Shown: positions 55,405 to 62,984 of the stretch, piece after piece
How the letters are laid out: each line of letters opens with the position of its first letter
Numbering within the stretch: the stretch's first letter is position 1
Assembly: GCF_000282475.1 (NCBI RefSeq)
Contig: NZ_AKJF01000061.1
Span: 60,688-124,687, forward strand
Direction: 5' to 3'
Length of the DNA stretch: 64,000 nt
From: Pseudomonas sp. GM78
Lineage (GTDB): Bacteria > Pseudomonadota > Gammaproteobacteria > Pseudomonadales > Pseudomonadaceae
Made by a program: the position numbers and the translations under genes
The notes under the pieces: model-generated
Database searches by the model: none
Told to the model about the DNA's origin: nothing
Seen by the model: only the letters and a program-made list of their open reading frames with translations

Positions 55405-55983
55405 ATGAACTATCTCGCACATCTTCACCTCGGTGGCCAGCGTCCCGGTCAATTGCTCGGCAGTCTGTATGGCGATTTCGTCAAGGGACGGCTGCAAGGG
55501 CAGTTCGACCCGGAAATCGAAACGGCCATCCAACTGCATCGCAGCATTGACGTGTTCACCGATCGGCATCCGTTGGTGGATGTCGCGTTGTCGAGGTTTT
55601 CCCTGACGCGCCGGCGTTATGCCGGGATCGTGCTCGATGTGTTTTTCGACCACTGCCTGGCACGGGACTGGACGCTGTACGCAGACCGGCCGCTGGAGCT
55701 GTTCACCTCGGACGTGTACCGGGTGCTGTCCAGTCAACCGCAGTTGCCGGAGCGCCTGGCGAGGATCGCGCCGCACATGGTGGCCAATGACTGGTTGGGA
55801 TCCTATCGGGAGTTCGAAGTGCTGGAGCAGGTATTGCGGGGGATTTCCCGGCGCTTGACCCGGCCGGAGGAACTGGCGGCGGCGATGCAGGAATTGCGGG
55901 TGTTGTATGAGCCGTTGAGTGAGGATTTTCGATTGTTTTATCCGCAGCTTCAGGACTTTGCGCAGAACTATCCAGCGACATAA
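55405..55983 (+). CDS. acpH: Acyl carrier protein phosphodiesterase (AcpH-like)
   Basis: The protein has 192 residues. AcpH removes the 4'-phosphopantetheine from ACP. Family marks are NYLAHLHLGGQRPGQLLGSLYGDFVKG (in part), LHRSIDVFTDRHP, DVFFDHCLARDW and a second-half metal-binding His/Asp set of the HD type. It is divergent from the arsR operon and may share operator influence. Weak ribosome site. Confidence 0.88.
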   Translation: MNYLAHLHLGGQRPGQLLGSLYGDFVKGRLQGQFDPEIETAIQLHRSIDVFTDRHPLVDVALSRFSLTRRRYAGIVLDVFFDHCLARDWTLYADRPLELFTSDVYRVLSSQPQLPERLARIAPHMVANDWLGSYREFEVLEQVLRGISRRLTRPEELAAAMQELRVLYEPLSEDFRLFYPQLQDFAQNYPAT

Positions 55984-55986
55984 CCC

Positions 55987-56080
55987 CCTGTGGGAGCGGG
56001 CTTGCCCGCGATGGCGGTGTGTCATCCAACATCAATGTTGAAAGTTAAGCCGCTATCGCGGGCAAGCCCGCTCCCACAGG
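55987..56080. repeat. REPIN (paired REP palindrome)
   Basis: CCTGTGGGAGCGGGCTTGCC and a full inverted copy lie about 25 bp apart, between the convergent acpH-like and olsA genes. Confidence 0.88.
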
Positions 56081-56089
56081 GATATGTTT

Positions 56090-56881
56090 TCAAGCTGCGA
56101 TCGCGGGGCGCATTGGGGCTTGCTGTGTTTCTGGAATTGCCCCAAACAACGCCTTCTGCACCGCCTGCTGCGCGTCGAACGCCAGCGCTGCACGCTCACG
56201 GCCTTCGCAAGCAATCGGCTTGAGCAGATGAATCTCCACCGCGCCGCGGTCATTGGCAAACAGGCGCATCAGGTGCGACAACAGATCATCATCGCCAATG
56301 AACGGCGCCAGTGTGTCGGGCTCGCCGTTGCGCACATATCGGATCGCCACCGGTTGCAGCTTCACCTCTGAATCAATCGCCGCCGACAGCAGGCGACCGT
56401 GGAAGGTGCGCAGCGAGCGGCCATCGGTGGTGGTGCCCTCCGGGAACATCAGCAGCGGATGTTCGTGTTGCAGGTGGCGGGTCATCTGTTTGCGGATCAA
56501 CTGGCTGTCACCCGAACCGCGACGGATAAACAGGCTGCCGGCCTTGGCCGCCAACCAGCCCGCCACCGGCCAGGTGCGCACTTCGGCCTTGGACAGGAAC
56601 GACAGCGGCGTGAGCATCCCAAGCAGCGGGATGTCGGTCCAGGATACGTGGTTGCTGACCCAAAGCATCGGCGACTTCGGCAACTCACCGTGCACCGTCA
56701 CATCGAAGGGCAGGGCGTTGCTCAGGCGCGCCATGAAAAACCGCGACCAGCGCTGGCGGCGCTCCATCGAATGGCTCAGCCCCAGGCGCTCGAAGACACC
56801 AAACACGGTGGCCATGCTCAGGCCGAGCCCGACCACCAGCGACACCCGGGCGATTCGCGCGTACACGCGCAACCGACGCAT
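56090..56881 (-). CDS. olsA: Lyso-ornithine lipid O-acyltransferase OlsA (PlsC family)
   Basis: The protein has 263 residues from the ATG at 56881, which overlaps the olsB stop (TAATG). It is a PlsC-type acyltransferase: N-terminal membrane helix, NHVSWTDIP (the NHxxxxD motif) and FPEGTTTDG. With OlsB it makes ornithine lipid, a phosphorus-free membrane lipid important when phosphate is low. This pair matches the P. aeruginosa olsBA operon. Confidence 0.9.
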   Translation of the reverse strand: MRRLRVYARIARVSLVVGLGLSMATVFGVFERLGLSHSMERRQRWSRFFMARLSNALPFDVTVHGELPKSPMLWVSNHVSWTDIPLLGMLTPLSFLSKAEVRTWPVAGWLAAKAGSLFIRRGSGDSQLIRKQMTRHLQHEHPLLMFPEGTTTDGRSLRTFHGRLLSAAIDSEVKLQPVAIRYVRNGEPDTLAPFIGDDDLLSHLMRLFANDRGAVEIHLLKPIACEGRERAALAFDAQQAVQKALFGAIPETQQAPMRPAIAA

Positions 56882-57636
56882 TACACAGCCGCCTTGAAGT
56901 GTTTGGCGTAGCGCGGGCAGAGTTCGTCGCGCTTGAGCAGGATGAACACATCGGCCACCTGGAAGTCTTCGTCCCAGCACGGCTCGCCGCAGATTTTCGC
57001 GCCCAGGCGCATGTAGGCCTTAAGCAGCGGCGGCATTTCAGCGATCACGTTCGAGGGAATATCCAGGGTCGGCAGCGGTTTTTTCGGTTCGGCCCGCAGG
57101 TGTTCGGTGCACAGGTAACGTTCGCGCAGACGCTGCATGATGGCGTGGGCCTGGATCCCGCCGTCCTGCATCGGAATGCTTGCGCAGCCCATCAGGTAGC
57201 TGTAGCCGCCCTGGTTCAAGACTTCCGCCAGCTCACCCCAGAGCACGGCGATGGTGCCGCCGTTACGGTAGGCCGGGTCGACGCAGGTGCGGCCTATTTC
57301 GAGAATAGGACCCTTCAAGTGAACCAGGCCGTGCAGGCGGAATTCTTCTTCGCTGTAGAACTTGCCCAGGCTGCTGGCGGCGGTGTGGTCGAGCAGGCGG
57401 GTGGTCGCCACCAGGCGCCCGGTGTTCAGGTCGCGCACGCCGATGTGGGTGCAGTGAACGTCGTAGTCATCCATGTCCAGACCCAGTTCCGCGCCTTTGA
57501 GCTTGGCGTTGAACTCGCCGCTGAACACGTTGAAGCGCAAGGCCTGTGCCTCTTGCAAAGCCTCGGCGCCGACAAGACGTTCGGCTTGCAGGCGGCGTTC
57601 GTTGCCGGTGTCGCTGATGCGGGCGATCTGAGTCAT
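56881..57636 (-). CDS. olsB: L-ornithine N-alpha-acyltransferase OlsB
   Basis: The protein has 251 residues of the autoinducer-synthase-like GNAT fold: [37 protein letters not shown] and YLMGCASI. It transfers a 3-hydroxyacyl group from ACP to ornithine, the first step in ornithine-lipid synthesis. It is first in the olsBA operon, divergent from the gene at 57793. Confidence 0.92.
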   Translation of the reverse strand: MTQIARISDTGNERRLQAERLVGAEALQEAQALRFNVFSGEFNAKLKGAELGLDMDDYDVHCTHIGVRDLNTGRLVATTRLLDHTAASSLGKFYSEEEFRLHGLVHLKGPILEIGRTCVDPAYRNGGTIAVLWGELAEVLNQGGYSYLMGCASIPMQDGGIQAHAIMQRLRERYLCTEHLRAEPKKPLPTLDIPSNVIAEMPPLLKAYMRLGAKICGEPCWDEDFQVADVFILLKRDELCPRYAKHFKAAV

Positions 57637-57792
57637 GGCGAATCTCCGTGCGGGCTGCTCACCCGTCTTGGGGGTTACAGCGAATCGACTTTCTTTATCC
57701 AGCCGTGTTGTGCAAAGTCAGGCTATGTAGCCCCGGTGTCATCGCCATGAAGCTTTGGTGATGCTTGTATGACAGCCCACAAGGAGCCTCTT

Positions 57793-58671
57793 ATGCCCTG
57801 GCAAACCCTGTTGAACCGCCACGCTCGCTTGCCCGCCAACCCGGATCTGGGTGAGGGGTTCGCAACGTTGTTGCAGCAGTTGGGAAACGTCACGCCGTTT
57901 GAACTGGCCGTGGTCGGTGCACGCTTGATGGCGACGCCGGGGCTGGCGTTCCTGGTGGGTTATCAGGCGGCGTTGCGCATGCTGTGGCCAAGCGCGCCGT
58001 TGAGCCTTGGCGCGTTGTGCGCGACCGAGCAACGCAGCCTGCGGGTGGCTGACATGCAGACCCGTCTGCACGATTTGCGTTTGAGCGGACGCAAGGATTT
58101 CGTCACCGCAGGCGATGCCGCCGATTGGTTGTTGATTGCCGCTCGAAGCGAGCAGCCAGGAGAAGCGCCGCGCCTGAGCCTGGCGGTGGTTTACCCCGAC
58201 GAGCCGGGCGTGCGGGTGGAAAAACTGCCGCCGATGCCGTTGATGCCGGACATCAGCCATGGCCGCTTGTTTCTCGATAACGCACTGTGCGAATTGCTCG
58301 CGGGGGACGGCTGGGATGCCTACGTCAAGCCGTTCCGGACCCTGGAAGACATCTATGTCTTGAGTGCCATGACCGCCTGGCTGTACGGCGTCGGCCAGGA
58401 CAGTGACTGGCCGACGCCCTTGCAATTGCGCTTGCTGGCGCTGCTCGCCGGGTGTGCGGAGGTCAGTCGACATCCCCCCGTAAGTCCGGCGGGGCATGTA
58501 TTGCTCGGTGGGTTGTTTGCGCAGTTCGAGGGGCTCAAGGCTGAAGTGAATCAGGCGCTGGCTGAAGGAGCGCCGGAGTGGGCGGCGATGTGGCAGCGCG
58601 ATCAGGCGGTGATGGATCTGGCGGCGGGGGCCAGGGGGAAGCGGTTGGCCAAGGCATTGTTGTCGATCTGA
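57793..58671 (+). CDS. Degenerate acyl-CoA-dehydrogenase-like protein
   Basis: The protein has 292 residues from the ATG at 57793, with AAGGAG upstream. The mid-section ATEQRSLRVADMQTRLHDLRLSGRKDFVT (in part) reads like the FAD-binding middle domain of acyl-CoA dehydrogenases, and AADWLLIAAR follows. Total length is shorter than that family (about 380), and I cannot see the catalytic Glu or a normal C-terminal FAD loop. It is divergent from olsBA. Lipid metabolism is a reasonable guess. Confidence 0.68.
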   Translation: MPWQTLLNRHARLPANPDLGEGFATLLQQLGNVTPFELAVVGARLMATPGLAFLVGYQAALRMLWPSAPLSLGALCATEQRSLRVADMQTRLHDLRLSGRKDFVTAGDAADWLLIAARSEQPGEAPRLSLAVVYPDEPGVRVEKLPPMPLMPDISHGRLFLDNALCELLAGDGWDAYVKPFRTLEDIYVLSAMTAWLYGVGQDSDWPTPLQLRLLALLAGCAEVSRHPPVSPAGHVLLGGLFAQFEGLKAEVNQALAEGAPEWAAMWQRDQAVMDLAAGARGKRLAKALLSI

Positions 58672-58676
58672 CGGGC

Positions 58677-58774
58677 CTCACCGCTGGCAAGCCAGCTCCC
58701 ACAGGATCTGTGTCGAATGCCATTATTTTGCACACCAGTGATCCCTGTGGGAGCTGGCTTGCCAGCGAAGGCGG
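58677..58774. repeat. REPIN, GCTGGCTTGCCAGC variant
   Basis: CCGCTGGCAAGCCAGCTCCC and CCTGTGGGAGCTGGCTTGCC are inverted. The core differs from the other REPINs (GCTGGCTTGCCAGCG in place of GGGCTTGCCCGCG). Confidence 0.85.
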
Positions 58775-58852
58775 TCCTGAGGGCAACGCAAATCCCGGAA
58801 CTGTCATCAACCTCGACTAGGCTCAGCAGGTTCATCGCCACGAGCCCCTGCC

Positions 58853-59947
58853 ATGCCCAAAGGCCTGTCCTTGTTATTCATGCTGTTGCTCAGTCTCGCG
58901 GTCCACGCCGAAGACTGGCCCACCGAGCAATGGTCCACAGGCCCAACCACCACGGGGCCGGCGCTTCAGGCGCTAGAGGCATACACCTTCCCACCCCGCG
59001 ACGACACCACCCGACAAGGCATCCGCACCGATGCCTTACTCGTCATCCGCGACGGCCGGTTGATCTACGAGCGCTACGCCGGTCCGACCACCGCCCAAAC
59101 GCCGCACCTCACTTGGTCCATCAGCAAAAGCCTGATGGCCACGGTCCTCGGCGTGGCGTATAGCGAGGGCCGCTTCAGGCTCCAGGACCCGGTGGCCAAA
59201 TTCTATCCGCCATTGCAAAAACACCCGGACCTGACCATCGCCGATCTGCTGCATTGGGCCTCGGGTATCGACTGGCAGGAAGACTACGAATACGCGCCGT
59301 TGAAGTCGTCGGTGGTGGCCATGCTCTACACCCGTGGTCACTCGGACATGGCCGCGTTCACGGCCGATCACGACACATACGCCGCACCGGGGCAGGCGTT
59401 TCGCTATTCCAGCGGTGACAGCAATCTGTTGTCCGCCGCACTGAAAGCCATCGTCGGTCCGGATCGCTACGCGGACTATCCGTGGACCGCGTTGTTCGAG
59501 CCTCTGGGCATTCGCCAAGCGGTCTGGGAAACCGACGCCACGGGAACGTTCGTCGCCTCGTCCTATGCCTACCTCACCGCCCGGGATCTGGCCCGCATCG
59601 GTCTGTTGATGGCGCGGGACGGTCGCTGGGGCGATAAACAACTGCTGCCCAAGGACTGGGTCGCATTCAACCGCGAACCCTTCGCGGGCTATCGCGCCAA
59701 TCAGGACGATGCGGTGCCCGGCGGCCACTGGTGGCTCAATCGTGCAGCAGACGGGGGCGCCCGACCCTGGCCCGATGCGCCCGCCGACACCTTTGCCGCG
59801 CTGGGCCATTGGGGCCAGGCGATGTACGTGATTCCCGGCGCGAACCTGGTGATCGTGCGCTACGGCGATGACCGCGACGGCAGCTACCGGCACAACGAAT
59901 TGCTCAGGCTGGCGCTCGAGGCTTTTGCCGGGAGGGAGCAGCCATGA
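58853..59947 (+). CDS. Serine hydrolase of the class C beta-lactamase family
   Basis: The protein has 364 residues. The signal peptide ends AVHA-ED. The active-site motif SxxK is TWSISKS (Ser89, Lys92), the Tyr motif is RYSSGDSN (Tyr185), and HWG replaces the KTG triad late in the chain. Proteins of this pattern are usually esterases or D-aminopeptidase-like enzymes, not true beta-lactamases. Periplasmic. Its stop overlaps the next gene (ATGA). Confidence 0.87.
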   Translation: MPKGLSLLFMLLLSLAVHAEDWPTEQWSTGPTTTGPALQALEAYTFPPRDDTTRQGIRTDALLVIRDGRLIYERYAGPTTAQTPHLTWSISKSLMATVLGVAYSEGRFRLQDPVAKFYPPLQKHPDLTIADLLHWASGIDWQEDYEYAPLKSSVVAMLYTRGHSDMAAFTADHDTYAAPGQAFRYSSGDSNLLSAALKAIVGPDRYADYPWTALFEPLGIRQAVWETDATGTFVASSYAYLTARDLARIGLLMARDGRWGDKQLLPKDWVAFNREPFAGYRANQDDAVPGGHWWLNRAADGGARPWPDAPADTFAALGHWGQAMYVIPGANLVIVRYGDDRDGSYRHNELLRLALEAFAGREQP

Positions 59948-60267
59948 GCGGTTTCATTCGTCGCCGTCCTTTCAGCTCGCTGCTGCTGGTGCTGTTGCTC
60001 GCGTTGCTCGGCTGGATCTGGCACGAGCGGGTGGCGCTATGGGCGTTCCCCGACATCATCAGCGCCTACACCGCGAAGGAATATTGCTCGTGCCGCTACG
60101 TGATGAACAACGACGCCGAGTATTGTCGTGGTTATGTCAAACAGTGGCTGCCCACCAGTGGGTTTGCCGATGATGTCGCCAGCAAGCGCATCACCGTCAG
60201 CGGCTTGGGGCGTAGCAACAGCGCTGAGTGGATTGGCGAACACCAGGGATGTCGCCTGAACCCCTGA
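59944..60267 (+). CDS. Small Cys-containing membrane-anchored protein
   Basis: The protein has 107 residues. One N-terminal membrane helix (about 10-32) carries a periplasmic part with four Cys (EYCSCRYVM, EYCRGYV, HQGCRLNP). It overlaps the serine hydrolase by 4 bp, so the two are co-translated. The periplasmic Cys could form two disulfides. No family is recognised. Its partner suggests a role in an envelope-localised hydrolase system. Confidence 0.75.
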   Translation: MSGFIRRRPFSSLLLVLLLALLGWIWHERVALWAFPDIISAYTAKEYCSCRYVMNNDAEYCRGYVKQWLPTSGFADDVASKRITVSGLGRSNSAEWIGEHQGCRLNP

Positions 60268-60414
60268 CCTGCAGGTTCCATCTAGTGGAACCACATTCGA
60301 TTGTCCTCGCGCGTGACTCGCGGTTATCTGGTGGTGAACGCGACCTGCCTTTGATCTGTCGTGAAATCACAGCGAACAAAAAGAACGGGAATACACCCGG
60401 CCCGAGGAAATCCC

Positions 60415-61590
60415 ATGACCCGACATCAGCACATTCTTGCCTGGCTCAACGACGTCGCCAGCGACTTGCATGCCACCCGCCAGGACATCCACGCTCACCC
60501 GGAGCTTGGCTTCGAGGAAAACCGCACTTCGGCGCTGGTCGCCAGGTCGCTTGAACAATGGGGTTACGAAGTCCACACCGGCATCGGCAAGACCGGGGTG
60601 GTGGGTATCCTGCGCAACGGCAGCAGCCCGCGCAAACTCGGGATACGGGCGGACATGGATGCACTGCCGATCATCGAGAATACCGGGGCGGTCTACAGCA
60701 GCCGGCACCAGGGCTGCATGCACGCCTGCGGGCACGACGGCCACACCACGATGTTGCTGGGCGCGGCGCGTTACCTGGCGGCGACTCGCCAGTTCGATGG
60801 CACCCTGACCCTGATTTTCCAGCCCGCCGAAGAAGGCCAGGGCGGCGCCGAAGCGATGCTCGCCGATGGCTTGCTTGAACGTTTTCCCTGCGACGCGCTG
60901 TTCGGCATGCACAACATGCCAGGCTTGCCAGCGGGGTATCTGGGTTTTCGCGAAGGGCCGATGATGGCTTCGCAGGATTTGCTCACCGTGACCCTCGAAG
61001 GCGTCGGCGGGCACGGTTCGATGCCGCACCTGGCAGTTGACCCCTTGGTGGCGGCAGCCAGCGTGGTCATGGCCCTGCAAACCGTGGTCGCGCGCAACAT
61101 CGATGCGCAGCAGGCGGCGGTGGTAACGGTCGGTGCCTTGCAGGCCGGGGAGGCGGCCAACGTCATTCCGCAGGAGGCGATCCTGCGCCTGAGCCTGCGC
61201 GCGCTGAATGCCCAGGTGCGTGAGCAGACCCTCGACCGGGTGCGCGCGATCATCGAATCCCAGGCGCAAAGCTTCGGTTGCACTGCGACAATCGAACACC
61301 GTCCGGCCTACCCGGTACTGGTCAACCACGCCGCCGAAACCGAGTTCGCCCGGCAAGTCGGCGTCGAGCTGGTCGGTGCCGATGCCGTCGATGGCAACAC
61401 CCCCAAACTCATGGGCAGCGAAGACTTCGCCTGGATGCTGCAACGCTGTCCTGGCGCCTACCTGTTCATCGGCAACGGCGTGTCGCGGCCGATGGTGCAC
61501 AACCCCGCCTACGACTTCAACGACGACATCCTGCTGACCGGGGCTGCGTATTGGGGCGCGCTGACCGAGAGCTGGCTGAAGCCGGCCTGA
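60415..61590 (+). CDS. M20 family amidohydrolase (hippurate hydrolase-like)
   Basis: The protein has 391 residues from the ATG at 60415, with GAGGAA upstream. The metal site is CMHACGHDGHTTMLL, with PAEEGQGGAEAML and GMHNMPG, and the C-terminal GSEDFAWML. It cleaves N-acyl amino acids such as hippurate, releasing a carboxylic acid and an amino acid. It is first of a likely three-gene operon with a transporter and an amidase. Confidence 0.9.
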   Translation: MTRHQHILAWLNDVASDLHATRQDIHAHPELGFEENRTSALVARSLEQWGYEVHTGIGKTGVVGILRNGSSPRKLGIRADMDALPIIENTGAVYSSRHQGCMHACGHDGHTTMLLGAARYLAATRQFDGTLTLIFQPAEEGQGGAEAMLADGLLERFPCDALFGMHNMPGLPAGYLGFREGPMMASQDLLTVTLEGVGGHGSMPHLAVDPLVAAASVVMALQTVVARNIDAQQAAVVTVGALQAGEAANVIPQEAILRLSLRALNAQVREQTLDRVRAIIESQAQSFGCTATIEHRPAYPVLVNHAAETEFARQVGVELVGADAVDGNTPKLMGSEDFAWMLQRCPGAYLFIGNGVSRPMVHNPAYDFNDDILLTGAAYWGALTESWLKPA

Positions 61591-61615
61591 CCCTTTCACT
61601 TTCTACTGCCGCTGG

Positions 61616-61641
61616 ACCGGGCGCGTCATGTCGCGCCCGGT
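61616..61641. other. GC-rich hairpin between amidohydrolase and transporter
   Basis: ACCGGGCGCG pairs perfectly with CGCGCCCGGT around TCATGT. There is no T-run, so it would adjust readthrough or stabilise the mRNA instead of ending it. Confidence 0.5.
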
Positions 61642-61671
61642 ATCACCCAACAGGTTTTTGGAGAGTTCCCC

Positions 61672-62982
61672 ATGCACACTTCGAGCACAGGTGTTTCGCG
61701 CACCCGGCAGGTGGTCGCTGCCGTTATCGGCAACGCGCTGGAATGGTATGACTTCATCGTTTACGGCTTTCTGGCGAGCATCATCGCTCGGCAGTTTTTC
61801 CCCTCCGAGGACGAATACGCGTCGTTGCTGATGGCCTTGGCGACCTTCGGCGTCGGCTTCTTCATGCGCCCGGTGGGCGGCATCCTGCTGGGCATGTATT
61901 CGGACCGCAAAGGCCGCAAGGCGGCGATGCAGATGATCATCCGCCTGATGACCGTGTCGATCGCGCTGATTGCCTTCGCGCCCAACTACGCCGCTATCGG
62001 CATGGGTGCGCCATTGCTGATCGTGGTCGCGCGGATGCTCCAGGGTTTCGCCACCGGCGGCGAATACGCCAGTGCCACGGCGTTCCTGGTGGAAAGCGCG
62101 CCGGCGCACCGCAAGGGTTTGTACGGTTCGTGGCAATTGGTCGGGCAGTGCCTGGCGGTGTTTTCCGGGGCGGGCATGGTGGCGTTGTTCACCCATCTGC
62201 TGACCCCCGAGGCCCTGGACAGCTGGGGCTGGCGGATTCCATTCATGATCGGCCTGTTGATCGGCCCGGTCGGCCTGTGGATTCGCAAGCACATGGAGGA
62301 ACCGGAAGAATTTCTCGAGGCACGCAAACAGGCCAAAGGCGAAAGCCCGGGTTTGCTGCAGGTGATCCGCGAACATCGCCGCGCCATTCTGGTGTCGATG
62401 GGCCTGGCATGCGGTGCGACGGTGTCGTTCTACGTGGTGTTGGTGAACATGCCGACCTTCGCCCACAAAAACCTCGGCTTGCCGCTGGATCAGGTGCTGC
62501 TGGTGCAAATGCTCGCGGTGGCGGTGATGACCGTGGTGATTCCGCTGTCCGGCGCGTTGTCGGACCGTCTTGGTCGGCGTCCGGTGTTGATGGCCTTCAC
62601 CCTGGCGTTTTTCCTGATGGTCTATCCGCTGTACGTGTGGGTCGCGGCGGCGCCCTCGGTGGAGCGTTTGCTGGTGATGCAACTGCTGTTGTGCAGTTCG
62701 ATTGGCGGCTTCTTTGGCCCGGCACCGACGGCGCTGGCCGAGCAGTTTCCGATTGAAGTGCGTTCCACCGGCGTGTCGGTGGCCTACAACGTTGCGGTCA
62801 TGGTGTTCGGCGGTTTCGCTCCGCTGATCGTCACCTGGCTGAGCAAGGTGTTGGCCACGCCGGTGGCGCCATCGTTCTACGTATTGTTCGCTTGCCTGCT
62901 GACGCTGTTGGGCACTTACTGCATGCAGGAAGCACCACGGGCAAAGAGACCCGTTGCACTTAACCTTGGGGTGAAACCTTGA
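61672..62982 (+). CDS. MHS-family MFS transporter
   Basis: The protein has 436 residues and 12 helices. VIGNALEWYDFIVYGFLAS and GMYSDRKGRKAAM put it with the citrate/dicarboxylate:H+ symporters, and GFATGGEYASATAFLVE is the family motif after helix 4. It probably takes up the substrate of the flanking amide-cleaving enzymes. The amidase start follows within 3 bp. Confidence 0.88.
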   Translation: MHTSSTGVSRTRQVVAAVIGNALEWYDFIVYGFLASIIARQFFPSEDEYASLLMALATFGVGFFMRPVGGILLGMYSDRKGRKAAMQMIIRLMTVSIALIAFAPNYAAIGMGAPLLIVVARMLQGFATGGEYASATAFLVESAPAHRKGLYGSWQLVGQCLAVFSGAGMVALFTHLLTPEALDSWGWRIPFMIGLLIGPVGLWIRKHMEEPEEFLEARKQAKGESPGLLQVIREHRRAILVSMGLACGATVSFYVVLVNMPTFAHKNLGLPLDQVLLVQMLAVAVMTVVIPLSGALSDRLGRRPVLMAFTLAFFLMVYPLYVWVAAAPSVERLLVMQLLLCSSIGGFFGPAPTALAEQFPIEVRSTGVSVAYNVAVMVFGGFAPLIVTWLSKVLATPVAPSFYVLFACLLTLLGTYCMQEAPRAKRPVALNLGVKP

Positions 62983-62984
62983 GC

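Noticed and set aside
58853-59947. Antibiotic-resistance AmpC beta-lactamase
   Set aside because: The third motif is HWG, not KTG, and the overall pattern is that of esterase or peptidase relatives.
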